DNA from: Vitis vinifera
Lineage: Eukaryota > Streptophyta > Magnoliopsida > Vitales > Vitaceae
Length of the DNA: 64,000 bases
Assembly (NCBI RefSeq): GCF_030704535.1
Contig: NC_081810.1
Span: forward strand, 5,737,501-5,801,500
Reading direction: 5' to 3'
Positions within the stretch are counted from its first letter, which is position 1; every line of letters begins with the position of its first letter. Under the pieces are notes generated by a model, which was given only the letters and a program-made list of their open reading frames with translations, had not been told where the DNA came from and did not search any database. Positions 1-11,463 of the stretch are shown piece by piece. A program made the position numbers and the translations under genes.

Positions 1-2136
1 CCCATTTGGTTTGTCATCTACTCATCAAGTAACCCTCTAGCATTACCTCAAAATCTTAAGTTCTTATCCTTGTTTTTTCATATTTTGTTCATCTCTCTTG
101 TTATTGATTTTTACCTTCTATAAATATGGTATGATGCTCTTGAGCATCATAGGATGGTGCAAGTTTGACATTTGGTTGAAGCAAGAATAAAAGCTACTAA
201 AGCTTATTTGAACCACAAACAATCAAGCCCACAAGCAAACTTAGAAGACGGTGAATATACCAAAGGGGAAATTGACAAACTCTAGGCTTAATGTTGAAGC
301 TAAAGACCTTCTAATGATCTAGGAGCAAGAATCTAAGCATCATCTATCATCCTTGGTCACATGTGTAGATGTTTTGAATAAGGAGCGTTAGAGTAGCTTT
401 AGAAAAGGTGAAGGCCCACTTGAACAACCCTAGAGATTTCTTATGGTAGGGTTTGGGCAAAGCTACTTACCGAAAATGGTTTCTTTAGAAGAATTAAATT
501 TTGGTACTCAAACCCTTTTTTATTAGGGTTTCACATCATCACAACTTAACACCAAGGACGGTTTGACGCTTACCATCCTCACAATTTCATAAATAAAAAT
601 CTTTTGGACCTTTTCTAATTTGATCTCAAATGAGATAGGGATAGTGAAGGACCTAACAAAGAAAAAAAAAAAAAAAAGGAGGAAAGATAAAAAATAAAAA
701 ACTAGGTAGGCAAATTCAATAGGTTGCTTTTGTTAAGGGAGGTCGCCTCCACAAGGTAACTCACCTTTCAAAATGTTCAACTACATCTTTCCTACTTGAT
801 ACAATTCATCCATTTCTTCCCATTCTTTCGTCTTCTAATCCTTTATATTTGTAATTTGCTCCATTTTATTACTATGTAATGAACCATTGATTGATGTTTT
901 TGTGTCTTCCCCAACAAAGTAATTTTGGCACTCATTGGAATACATGTTTTGGATTGCTTTATAAAGAAATGAAGTTACATTCCACAATTCCTAGTGCACC
1001 TAAAAATACCTAATTAGAGTATTTTGGTTTAAACTTTGTGGTTATTGATGAGATGGTGGTGCTTTGCATTGGGCTTAAAACAGATAAGAGTTGAGAGGAA
1101 GCCTTCTGATCTTCCTTATGTCCAAAAATAGTTAGAAATCTAATTTTGTGTCGTCCTTGTTACCTTCCATTTCATTTTTTATGCACCCAAAAAGATCCAA
1201 GTTTAAAGAGCAACCTTTTGGCCTTGTGTTAATAGCGTCAAAGAATCGGATCTCATTTACACGTTATTAATATTTCTATTATAGCTTTTCTTTTCGTTGC
1301 ACATGGCTTAATGTTTTCTCTAGAAGGTATATTATATGTTCAACAATCTTGGATGACGCATTCCCTTTGGTTGTGCCATTTTCATGTCATTTGGTAATTT
1401 TACATTTTGATGACCTACATGAATGATCATTGGGAGGTTCTTCTTCGTCATTTTTTTTCCCTTTTTTTTTGGTTTTTGGTTATCTCTAATATAAATAATT
1501 TGTTTTCAACTAAATTATCATGTTTTCTGCATATGGCTTAGTATTTTTTTTAGAAGGTTTATTATATTCAGCAATCTTGGATGACACATTCCCTTTAATT
1601 GTGCCATTTTCATGTAATTAGATAATTTTTCATTTTGATGGCTTGCACAAATGATCATCAAGAGTTTTTCTTTTTCTTTTTTGGGTTTTGGTTATATCTA
1701 AGATGAGTAATTTATTTCCATTAAAATTATTCAGGTTTTGCTTTTTGATTAATCCAACATGGATGTTGATTGTTGTCCATGCATCTAACTCTTAAAGGTA
1801 GATAGTTGACGGCATGGTTTGAAACAGATAGGTCTCAATGTGAAGATGGAATAGTTCCACCAACATAGTACGTAATTAGTGTTTTTTGTTGTGGTGGTGG
1901 TAGTGGCTTTTTGTTTGTGTGTATGTGTGTGTTGTGGGGGGGAGGAAGGTGTGTATGAGGTTGATAACCTGCTGTTATATTTAGCCATCTTCAGGCACTT
2001 AAACCAAAGAGGGAAAACGTTGCTGTAAATTAGTGTGGTTGGTTAACTATAGGCTACTTCACATACATGAGTAGTATGTTAATGTGTTTTGATTGTTGAC
2101 ATCGTGATTGTGCGTGTATACAAGTTTGTGGTTGTT
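1..2136. other. Non-coding stretch, no gene recognised
   Basis: No reading frame here has coding character that I can recognise; frames are short and closed by many stops. A run of A lies near 661-677. The only structure I see is the diverged direct duplication listed separately. It could be upstream spacer, or part of a very long first intron of the MBD gene at 4960, whose first exon I could not find. Confidence 0.5.
1300..1735 (+). repeat. Diverged tandem duplication, about 227-bp period, two copies
   Basis: Copy one (about 1300-1510) and copy two (about 1527-1735) share the same order of landmarks: CATATGGCTTA or its variant CACATGGCTTA, TAGAAGGT, CAATCTTGGATGAC, CATTCCCTTT, TTGTGCCATTTTCATGT, ATGATCAT and GGTTTTGGTTAT. 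The copies differ by many substitutions and small indels, so the duplication is old. No coding potential is visible. Confidence 0.75.
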
Positions 2137-2677
2137 AATCTTTCCAAATTAGATCGTTGCTATTTGTGTGGTTGTGAAGAAGAAACTATAAATCATATAC
2201 TTTTACACTATAGAGTGGTTAGAGTTCTTTGGGAGATTGTCTTTGTCTTGTTTGGCATTCAGTAGGTTTTCCCGGAAACAGTAAGAGAGGTGTTAATTAG
2301 CTGGAGGGGCCCTTTTGTGGGCAAAAAAAGGAAAAAGATTTGGAAATCCATTCCGTTGAGTATTTTTTGGATGGTTTGGAAGGAAATGAATAGATTAGCT
2401 TTTAGGGGGGGTTCTTTAGCAATACAAAAACTCAAAAATTCTTTTGTATGTAACTTGTGGAGTTGGGGTAGATTATATATTGGAGAGGAGTCCTCTTCAC
2501 TTATAGGTTTTTTGGAGTGGTTGGCATCCACTTAAGGGCTGGTGAGGTTTTTTGTTTCAAATCTTGCTCTTAGAGGTTTAGGCTACCTTGTATACATCTT
2601 GTATGCTTTGTGGCTATTTGCCTTTTGATAATATACTTCATGTTTATTTATAAAAAAAAAAAAAATCTTTCCAAATT
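2137..2677 (+). mobile_element. 5'-truncated LINE (L1-like) insertion with target-site duplication
   Basis: The body (2151 to about 2663) encodes the C-terminal end of a plant LINE reverse-transcriptase protein. Visible parts are a zf-RVT segment with CYLCGCEEETINHILLH, then IWKSIPLSIFWMVWKE and SSSLIGFLEWL, in one frame with at least one internal stop (TAG in the LFGIQ region). It ends in a run of A at about 2652-2665. The 14-bp sequence AATCTTTCCAAATT occurs immediately before (2137-2150) and immediately after (2664-2677), which is a target-site duplication. The insert is therefore a dead-on-arrival 3' fragment on the plus strand. Confidence 0.92.
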
Positions 2678-3504
2678 TGAACTTAGTTCACAATTGCAAA
2701 TAGAAATGGGCAATCATTTGGTTGATTGCAATGCATAGTTGTTACATTGACAGTGTGACCTCACTCAATCATAGGAGTAGCTGAGCTCTCAACTTATGCA
2801 TTTGATGCTTTGTGTGTTGGACAGGTGTCACCAACTAGATAGCTTCACTGTATGATTGTGATATAGTGTCAAGTTTGTGTAATCTGTTAGATAGCAAGTT
2901 ATACTGTCTCATCAGCAGTTTGCATTAGTTAATGTCTTCTACATCTTCTTTTTAGCCTATGGGCAGTGAGGAGACTTTCTAACCAAAATGCAGCCCAAGA
3001 ACTAAAAGTTATGCCATGTGTGGCATTGCATTAGGCATTATGCAGTCACATTGCAGTTAGGCTACTACTGTCTTCTTTAGTCCAAGTGATGAAGCCTTGA
3101 TGTTATCTGACCAAGTCCCAACTGCCTTGGGTGAATGCTTTTGTATCCTTTTGGGGTGTTTATGGCCACCTTTTTGCCATCTGGATGCTGCTAGAGGTTC
3201 TTGTAATTTCGCCACTGATCCAATAACTAAAGTAATTTTTATCTCCTTCATATGCACTGTGGCTTTCCCCTCTCAAGAAGCCAATCTCATGTTGCTGCTC
3301 ATATGTTGTGATTGCACGTCATGCTGTTATCACTCAGGTTCACCACATGAAGTCATTAGGAGATGCCACTTGGCTGGGTGTGAGTTTGGAGCTTGTGCTC
3401 CTCCCTCCCTTTCTAGCATGTGCAAGGTGTAAGGTTTAGAGTGCCACATGGAACTATAGACTTATGCTGGCTAGCCAAATGAACTGCCAATAATGAATAG
3501 TGCA

Positions 3505-4155
3505 GTTGACTTGTTTTATGATAGAAATATGAACGTTTTTTTGGTTGAAGTTCTTAAACCATATGAAGCTTAAGTTTGTATCATCCTTGTTGGAATTAGT
3601 TACATTAAAATTTGATAATCCTGAGCTTTTGTTTATCTCAATTCAATTACATGAATAATATTTATTTTGTTTCTAGTTCAGGTTCATATTTCTCATGTTC
3701 CATGTGCTTTTTTTCCTTAACTGCTTGCTTGACGACCAGCATATTTTTTCTTTTTGTTTGTGGAAAAAATTGAGGGGTTGGCAAAAGTGTTGTATATGTT
3801 ACAGTTATAACTGTAGAAATACAAATGTTGAGTTCCAGTGAGGGTTGAGTTCATATATGATAGAAATACAAGTGTTTTTCTTTTTTGTTGAAGTTCCTAA
3901 TCTATAGAAAGCTTAAGTTTACTTCATCCTTGTTGGAGTTGGTTACATTAGATTTGATAATCTTGAGCTTTTGTTTGTCTCATATCATTGACATGAATGA
4001 TATCTATTTTGTTTCTAGTTTAAGTCCATATTTCTCATGTTTGATGTGTTAACTTTGTTTCCTTCTCTGGCTGCTGGACTACCAGCATGTTTTCTTTTCA
4101 TTTATGGAAAAGATTGATAGGTTAGCGAAAACTACTATAGATGTTATGATGATAC
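3505..4155 (+). repeat. Diverged tandem duplication, about 341-bp period, two copies
   Basis: Copy one (about 3510-3800) and copy two (about 3852-4150) share TGATAGAAATA, TTGAAGTTC, AAGCTTAAGTTT, TCATCCTTGTTGGA, GAGCTTTTGTTT, TTTGTTTCTAGTT and CATATTTCTCATGTT in the same order. A second weaker pair follows: TCATTTGATTCC with GGCAAG.TTGCAT near 4230-4300 and again near 4547-4640. No coding function is visible. Confidence 0.72.
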
Positions 4156-4959
4156 CAATTATTTTCATGAAACATGCTTCTATTTTTTATTCATATGAAT
4201 CATATTGTAAAAGAAACATGATAGGTGCTTCATTTGATTCCCATTTTTTATTAAGCTCAATCAATTGAAGGCAAGATTGCATGTAATGATATAACTGTAG
4301 CAGTTAGTTGGAATAATAATACTTTTATTTATTTTTATTTTTTTAATGAAAATATTTGAAGGGTTGGAAAGATCAATTGAGGATGTTATTGCTACATCCT
4401 TTATCTTTGATTTTGGTAGGTAAATGATTATTAGCGGTGTCCATTGATAAAGGGAGCACACCCCAAGGGTACAGCTATGCTGGTTATACAAATATAGGCA
4501 TTTGTTTTTTATGAGTTGGATTATGGAAGTTTTACACAAATGGGTTTCATTTGATTCCTGCTTTCAGTCGACCTCCACTGGGCTCTTTATTTCTGTGATC
4601 AACCACGGCAAGGTTGCATATAACTGCAATTGGTTTATGAGTTACACCAATGCAGATTTCTGATTTGTGGTCAGTAGATCCAATCCTCCAATTCAACCCA
4701 ATTAGTACAGTTACAGGATTGGTCTTCTATGTTGTCATCGACATTCTAGAAGCCTTATCTTTTCTCATATCATGTTTTCAACTTACCTTTTGAATCTAAC
4801 GACACAGGTAAAATATGCTGATTACACTAATAAAATGGCTTTTAATTGTAACACTCAAGTAGTATGTTTCCATTTTGAAAGTGATCAAGTAAAAAAGCTT
4901 AGGAGAATCCTTCCCCAGGGAGGCTCAAACATGGCTTAACTTGTCTTGATGTTGTGCAG

Positions 4960-5398
4960 TATTTTATAGAACCAATCACAGGCCGGCGATTCAGATCCAA
5001 GAAAGAGGTGCGGTACTATCTTGAAACAGGAGAGGTTCGAAAGAAACCAAAGAAAAATCCTGATAACGTGAGTTGAAAATGAATATCCTTGTTCGATTTA
5101 AGATGCTGAAGAATAATCCCTCTGTTTTTTTTTTTTTAACCTTTTTGCAATTTTGTTTTCTATTCATTAACAAGTGCTGGATTTGCTTCAACAGTCTCCA
5201 GAGAAGGGAACAAAGAGTCCTCCCTTGAACTTTAATTTTGAAGATGTGCCAGACACTGTCAAATGGGTCCGGACTGGTTCATCTGAAGGTTGGACTCCTT
5301 TTATTAATGGCCAAGAGGTTCCCGAATCCAGCAAGCGAGACTGGGCTGCTGCTTTCGAGTTCCTTGCATTGAAAAGTAGCTGGCGCCCAACATTTTGA
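4960..5398 (+). CDS. Methyl-CpG-binding domain (MBD) protein, last two exons
   Basis: Two exons, 4960-5067 (36 codons, after TTGTGCAG, donor GTGAGT) and 5195-5398 (68 codons to TGA), join in frame. The first gives the second half of a plant MBD fold: YFIEPITGRRFRSKKEV then YYLETGEVRKKPKK. The last exon gives VKWVRTGSSEGWTPF and KRDWAAAFEFL, resembling the conserved C-terminal protein-binding segment of plant MBD5/6/7 proteins, which contacts alpha-crystallin-type chaperones. The expected role is binding methylated CpG DNA in the nucleus. The exon carrying the start and the LPPGW half of the domain is not recognisable upstream; it may lie before the window or be lost. The paralogue at 7517 has an MBD exon of exactly the same length and phase. 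Confidence 0.8.
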
Positions 5399-5467
5399 AG
5401 GCCTTATGGGAGTATGATAGGGTTCTTTTTGTATACAAGGTACCCCATTGTTGCTAAACTTAACAAT

Positions 5468-5745
5468 AAGGATGTGTTTGGTGGCAGAAATAGGAATGTG
5501 AATCAGAATATTACCCGGAAAAAGTTTTGGCTTTGGCAGAAATAGGAATGTGAATGTGAATCAGAATATTACCTGGAAAAAGTTTTGGCTTTGGCAGAAA
5601 TAGGAATGTGAATCAGAATATTACCTGGAAAAAGTTTTGGCTTCCATCATAATGAATCTTTGATTCCTATTCCGATATTTAGTAAGTAAAATCTAGATGG
5701 AGTAATCTCATTCCTTATTCCCGCATTTCAAACATAAACCCGGAA
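5468..5745. mobile_element. MITE-like element with internal tandem repeats
   Basis: The left end (GATGTGTTTGGTGGCAGAAA, near 5471) and the reverse complement of the right end (GGGTTTATGTTTGAAATGC, near 5740) are imperfect inverted repeats, both continuing into GGAAT-rich sequence as in many plant MITEs. Inside, three tandem units starting with GGCAGAAATAGGAATGTGAA lie at 5483, 5535 and 5593 (52, 58 and about 50 bp). The middle unit has one extra GAATGT. It sits just beyond the stop codon of the MBD gene and so may lie in its 3' UTR. Confidence 0.55.
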
Positions 5746-6144
5746 ATTGTTTGGGAAGTGGTAAACTTTTGTATAAAATAGGGTGGTACAATTTAACCAT
5801 CTTTTGCTGAAAAAGTTATTGCCTTCCATTCTGGATCATGGGCTTCTCATTAACATCTATTGGCTTTTAGTTGCGTTACGTTTCTCATAAGCGTGGTGTC
5901 TACAGTGGTAGACAACCTTTATTGAAGATGAAAATTTAACTGCATATAGTAGAAATAATAATAATTCATGTTTGCGAACGAGATCGACCCCTTTGTTTAT
6001 TTAATTCAAGAAGACATAATCTGTGAGAAGCGCCAATCTTCTTCAACATATGGAAGCATTTTGGAGTCTTGTAAGTTGTTTAGTAAATTAATTTAATGAT
6101 TTAATATAATATAATAATTTAATTTTAATTAATAAATAAATTAA

Positions 6145-6780
6145 GTTCATATTTGATTGATCGAATATAATATGAGATAAGATAAAAAATGAAAAAATAT
6201 AATATATTTCATATTTGGTTAATAATGAGATGGAATAAGTTATCTCACTACTTATACCATCAATTTTTATATCTCTTATATATAAAATATATTTTTTATT
6301 CTAATTTTTACATATGTTAAGTTTAAGCTAAGATATATGATATACATATTTCATGCCTTATAAATTTATTTTCTTATCAATTTTTTTATTTTTTTATATT
6401 ATCTATTTTAAAATTAAAAATTGATTAAAAAATTAAATTTATAGTTAAAAAAAATTAAAAATATTTATAAATCTTAAATATTTTAATCTTTGAATATAGT
6501 TAAACCTAAGAAATTTTCATATTTTTTTAATAATAAATATTGAAATGTTATATAGTTTTTATTTTAAACAAGTATTAAATATTAAAAAGTAATATATATT
6601 CCTTTCTATTTTCATTTTAGAACTCACTTAAACATAGTATAACATATTTCCTTATATATAATATCTTAAGATATGGTGTTATCCAAATATATCATAACTT
6701 GAAAATGATATCCTAAAATATGTATTTTATATCCAATATTAGGATACTTAGGATACGACATTCGCAACAAGCCATCATAT
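6145..6780. repeat. AT-rich MITE-like repeat, family C, copy 1
   Basis: This stretch is clearly similar to 55560-56185. Shared landmarks in order are ATGAGATAAGATAAAA or its ATGAGATAAAATAAGA form, ATAAATTTATTTT, AAATATTTTAATC, ATTGTTAAA or ATAGTTAAA, and TTTTTATTTTAAAC. It opens with CATATTTGATTGATCGAATA. It has no coding capacity, and its right end is too diverged to place exactly. Confidence 0.6.
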
Positions 6781-7516
6781 TCAATCTTTTGCATTCATTA
6801 CTTTGTGCTTTAAGATTTATTTTTTAGAGTAAATATTTTGTAGTTATTGTATGCATTTTTTCAATATGAATGTTTAAAAAGTAAAATTATTAGTTAAGAT
6901 TAATGAAGACAAATGTTAATTAAAATTAAAAATAAATAATTATTAATTAAAATTGATAAGAGTAAATAATTCAATTTACTTCATCAAATAATCTTAAATT
7001 AACCCGAAACATCAATGTATAGACTCCACTTTTTATAGTGATACAAAATAAAATAAAATAAATGGCAGAAACTAAAGTTAATTAAAGGTATGAAAAAATA
7101 TTAAAAAAATGATAGAAATCTGAGTTGGTACTCATTTATTCTTAATAAATCTTGTGCGATATCACACAAAAAAATGGAAACTAAATAGATTGGATGCTAA
7201 AAAATCTTAAGACCATGTGTGAATCTCGAGATAAATACTAAGGCAGAAAAGGTGATATGATATTAGAAAAAAAATAATAATAATTTAAGGTGGTATTAAT
7301 GGGCTTAACCCATTACACCGATATATTTTTTACTATTTTACTATTAAATAAATAATTTTCACAATAATAATAATAGTATGATGATAATTACTAGATTACC
7401 GACCACTTTTAAGGGATGAAGTTTTCTCCAGAGATAACCTGCCTGAGAAAGAAAATTGTTCATCTGACTAGTTTCCCCATTGTTTTCTTGCCTAAGAAGA
7501 AACGTCTCTCCCAGAA

Positions 7517-8601
7517 ATGATTGGGCGAAGTGAAATAGACTATGAAGTTTTTCTTGACTGCACACCCCTTCACAATTATGTTCCCAACGACCCCATTCTA
7601 GAAGCTATGCAAAACCAAAGGAAAAGGCTCAAATCATTTGAAGGGAAGAGTAGCCAAGTTGATGAAGCATCTGTAAAGCAACGATTCCATGCACACCAAA
7701 CCCCTAGGGAGAACAGGGACAAGGTTCCGGCGGTAGCTTCCGATCAACTTCTGGTCGCTCAGCCGGAAACTAAGGCGGGTCACAAGGGACGACTACATGA
7801 TGAGCGGCCTTCTTGGTTGCCACCCGACTGGCATGTGGAGAAGGAAACTCGCTTGCAAGGCAAAAAAGCGGGATATCTTGATTCTGTAATTTACTAATCT
7901 GATCTTCCTTCATCTTTCTTGGGTTGGATGCAGTGATTTTTGCGACTAGGGTTTGCTTTCTATCAAGGTTCAGAGAATCGGCAAGTCCAATAAGTTTCAG
8001 CCGAGTTAGTACAACTGAGTCTGGGTCATGACTCATAACCCAACTCGTTTCATTTTGAAATTAGTGGTTTTAGTAGAAAAACAGTCATATAACGCTTGAA
8101 AATAATGGGTTTTCTGAAGTTGCAGTATTACAGCCCACTATTTGACGGGTGTTTCTACTTGTATTTATTTATTATTTAAAAGTCAGTGTTGTGGGTATTG
8201 ATCCATATCAATCCCAAAGATGTTGCCATACATCTGTGCTAACTAACTGGTTTGCTGCAGTTCTTTGTAGATCCTATGGGAAATCGTTTCAGGTCAAAGA
8301 AGAAGGTGCTTAGTTTTTTACAAACAGAAGTCTTACCCAGGAGGACGGCAAACAAGAATCCAAATCCTGTAAGAATTGGTTGTTCACCGCCCTTTGAGAA
8401 TGTCTGGTTCCATATTTTTATCATTCCTTCCTTTTAAGTTGATTGTTCTTGCAGGCTATGGCGAATGGTGCTGGTGAGGGAGGTAGATGGAAGACGCCTG
8501 CCGGCTCAAGCTCCAGGAACCTCGCCATGGATGAACCCAGATTTTGCCGACTTGCCCCAGAAGGTACACTGGGTCCCCACACATTGGATGAAATCGAATA
8601 G
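7517..8601 (+). CDS. MBD protein paralogue, probably frame-broken in its last exon
   Basis: Exons 7517-7885, 8261-8368 and 8455-8601 follow GT-AG rules. The MBD is split by intron 1 as SWLPPDWHVEKETRLQGKK and GYLDS, then FFVDPMGNRFRSKKKVLSFL. The start ATG is supported by the relic at 9835, which aligns from the same Met (MIGRSEID against MTGEQEID). Exon 2 is 36 codons, exactly as in the copy at 4960. With phase kept, exon 3 reads GGRWKTPAGSSSRN and stops at 8599-8601. The family-like C-terminus (NPDFADLPQKVHWV, ending TGA at 8624-8626) lies in the other forward frame starting at 8456. This suggests a frameshift or shifted splicing, and even that reading is shorter than the 4960 copy. It may still yield a protein of about 207 aa with an intact MBD. 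Confidence 0.75.
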
Positions 8602-8626
8602 CTGGGTTGTTGTAGGAATTTCATGA

Positions 8627-9834
8627 TGAAATGTTTGGATGCTTGTAGAAGTATTGATACTGATAATAGGACGGTGAAGTAAATTTTAGTGGAAGTTCAA
8701 TTTTTAGTTTTATTTGTTCTGTAGAATTCACTACAAAATTCTTATTTCTAGTGGTAATAATAGTATTATTAATGATAAAATTAAAATAAGGAAAAATAAT
8801 ATTAATTAATAAGTACGAATTTAGCAAAAATGGCGACTTAATAAGTACGGTTACAATAGCTTAAGAAAAGGAGACATAATAAAAATAAAATAATTAATTT
8901 ATTAAAATGAGAATTTGATTAATTTGTGTTCTAAAATATAACCATTTTACTATAATATTTTATTTGGCATAAAGGTGGAAAATATTATTGAGGTATTAGT
9001 CGATTAATTTGGTTAACAATACAACAACTTTTAAAAAGGTAAAAGCTTGTTTTTCAAAATAATTTTATATTCTTAAAGATGTAAAATTGTTTTCAAAACT
9101 TAAAAAATATATTTACTAATTTTTTAATAGAAAATAGGTTTTGGAAAACTTGTTTCAAAAATTAATGGTTGACAACTATTTTCAAAATCAATTTTCTATT
9201 CTTAAAAACGTAAAATATATTTTGGGTTTGATTATCTTTATTTGAAAAGAGATCTCCCCTCCCCATTCTTTCTTGTACAAAATTATTTTCTTTTCAAAGT
9301 AGTATTATTTTAACAAAATGATATTAAAACAATAAATTTTAAAAATTGTTTCTAATTTTAAATCACTTTTGTCTATTTTGTTTGTTTGCTTGAAAATAAT
9401 TATTTATTCATTTGAAGTTTCTCTCAAAATCAGAAAATTTAGTCATAATTTTCATAAATTTTCACTAATATTGAGTTTCCCATAGCAATCTCAATTGATT
9501 TTTACAAAATATTAATCCAATAATTAATGATATTATTGTTATTATTTTTGTTAATTTTTTTTGGCTTTATAGTTTTGGCAATTTGGTGGAAATTTTGGGA
9601 AAAAGATACATTCATAAAAGCGGAGATTAATTGAAGAGATTAATGAGGTATTAATCCGGTCAATTTATATTAATATGCATCTTAATATCGTATTATATAT
9701 TTTAAATTTTAATTAAATTAAAGTAGCAGCTTTGAATATAGTGGTGAATAGCCAGAGAAAGACTTATTACCTACCCATTAATAATGTTCATTTCCTATGG
9801 AACATCCACTCTCTCCGTCTTTCCATCTCGGAAA
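8627..9834. other. AT-rich intergenic stretch
   Basis: I see no gene. A loose duplication of TTTTCAAAATNAATTTT with TATTCTTAAA occurs near 9053-9085 and 9180-9215. The rest is AT-rich spacer between two MBD copies. Confidence 0.5.
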
Positions 9835-9970
9835 ATGACTGGGGAGCAAGAAATTGACTGTGAAAAATCTTCATTCCCTGTGAGACTCTCTACTATGATA
9901 TTCCAATGGACCCAATTCTTGAACCCTTGCAGAAAAAATGCTAAACCATTTGGGCATGTAAAACAAGATT
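9835..9970 (+). pseudogene. First-exon relic of a third MBD paralogue
   Basis: From the ATG at 9835 the sequence reads MTGEQEIDCEK, matching the start of the copy at 7517. After an indel the match continues in another frame as DIPMDPILEPLQKKC followed by a stop, against YVPNDPILEAMQNQRKR in the intact exon. No MBD exon follows within 2 kb. It is an ordinary decayed tandem duplicate, truncated after about 40 codons. Confidence 0.75.
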
Positions 9971-10239
9971 TTCAAGTTATGAATATGAGAATTATTTTTT
10001 TTAAATTTTTTTTTTTTACGTAGAAAGCCTTATTTATTTTATTTTTTTCAAGGAGAAAAAAAAAATAAGGACTTAGATTCATTTTCACATTTTCGGGAAA
10101 AAAAATGCAAAAATGTATTCTTTTTCATCGATAGAAAACCCTTAATAGAGGCTATTTCTAAGTAGTTTTACAACTCTCCAAAAGTACTTCTCTTTTCTCA
10201 TGAATTAGGTCTAGTTGGGTCTCCTCACTTGGGCACTGA

Positions 10240-10530
10240 AAAATATAAAGAAAAGAAAAAAAAAATTATAAGATAAAAAGGTGAAAAAAATTAAGATATA
10301 TATTTAAAATTAATAAATTATTTTTATATATTACATCAAACTTTTATCACTTATTTAATTATTTTATATAAAAATTAAATAAATTTAAAATATATTATTT
10401 TATTAATAATTTTAATTATATGTATTTTTTTACATTTTTCATAATAAATTTTTAAAAATTATTTTCCTTAATATTTTCTTTTTCTCTTTTCTTTAATACT
10501 TTTAAAAACCAAACAAAACTTAAAACAAAT
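10240..10530 (-). repeat. MITE-like repeat, family D, copy 1 (minus orientation)
   Basis: Read on the minus strand it begins GTTTTGTTTGGTTTTTAAAA and contains ATTAAGGAAAATAATTTTT, TATGAAAAAT, ATATAATTAAAATTATTAA and ATATAAAAATAATTTATTAA. The same blocks occur in the same order at 56586-56905. No reading frame is present. Termini of the form TTTGTTTGGTTC facing GAACCAAACA are typical of a widespread plant MITE type. Confidence 0.65.
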
Positions 10531-11463
10531 ATAATTTAGGTAAATTTGATGTAGCTTCGACATGATAGAGTTAGTTAAAATAATAATAATAATAATAATA
10601 AAATAAATTTGATTTTTTTGAAAAATAGTCTTTAATTAATAAAGAAGAAGAAGAAGCTCCATGCAATGCTATAATTTATGCAAAATGAAATCGTAGGCTT
10701 AAAAAAGAAAAGCCCAATAATGCAAAATTTATGCAAAATAAAATCATAAACTTAATTCAATGGTTAACGTCATGCACACCTAGCAAAAAAAAAAGAGTTC
10801 ACGCACATATGGGCTCAAAAATTAAGGTTTGGTTTATATAAGTTACATAATTAATGGAAATGATATAAGATATTAAAATATCAAAATACTTATTGACCTT
10901 TCACATAAGCTTTTTTTGGTCTTTATTGCACCACTATTCATGCAACCATAATAATTCTATTTTAACCATTTGGATTTTTCATTGTTTTTTTACAAAAATT
11001 TTATAAATAATTGAAAATTAACATTATTTTATATTTTAAATTATAAATAAAGAAAAATTACGTTCAAAAGCTATTTTAAAAAATATTTTCTAAAAAAATG
11101 GTAATAAGATTTATATTTTTATATTTTATTTTTGAAAAAACATTTAATTAAAAAATGAAAACTATTTTTAAAAATAAAAATTGAAAACCGTACTATTTTT
11201 TATATGAGAATAATAAAAAGAATTAAATTTCATTCATTGATTATCCATTAAATTTTATATTAAAATTTTTATCCTTACTTATAATAAGAGTAAAATGATT
11301 CAATATCTTTAAAAAAAAAAAGAAAATAGAAATGAGTAATACTTAATTGGGAATAGAAAATAAAAAAAAACACAAAAAAAAAATTGAAATTTACACTCAT
11401 TATGTGCCTATGTAGAGATTAAAGGTATTTTAAAGATTAATGAAGGATAATATCCTTCAACTT

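Noticed and set aside
1-700. Possible remnant of a retroelement or gene near the window start (KATKAYLNHKQSSPQANLE-like frame)
   Set aside because: The frame is short and frequently interrupted, and I could not match it to any family with confidence.
3057-3432. Overlapping frames on both strands near 3.1-3.4 kb, considered as the missing MBD first exon
   Set aside because: Neither strand contains the LPPGW-type half of the MBD or a splice junction in phase with the exon at 4960.
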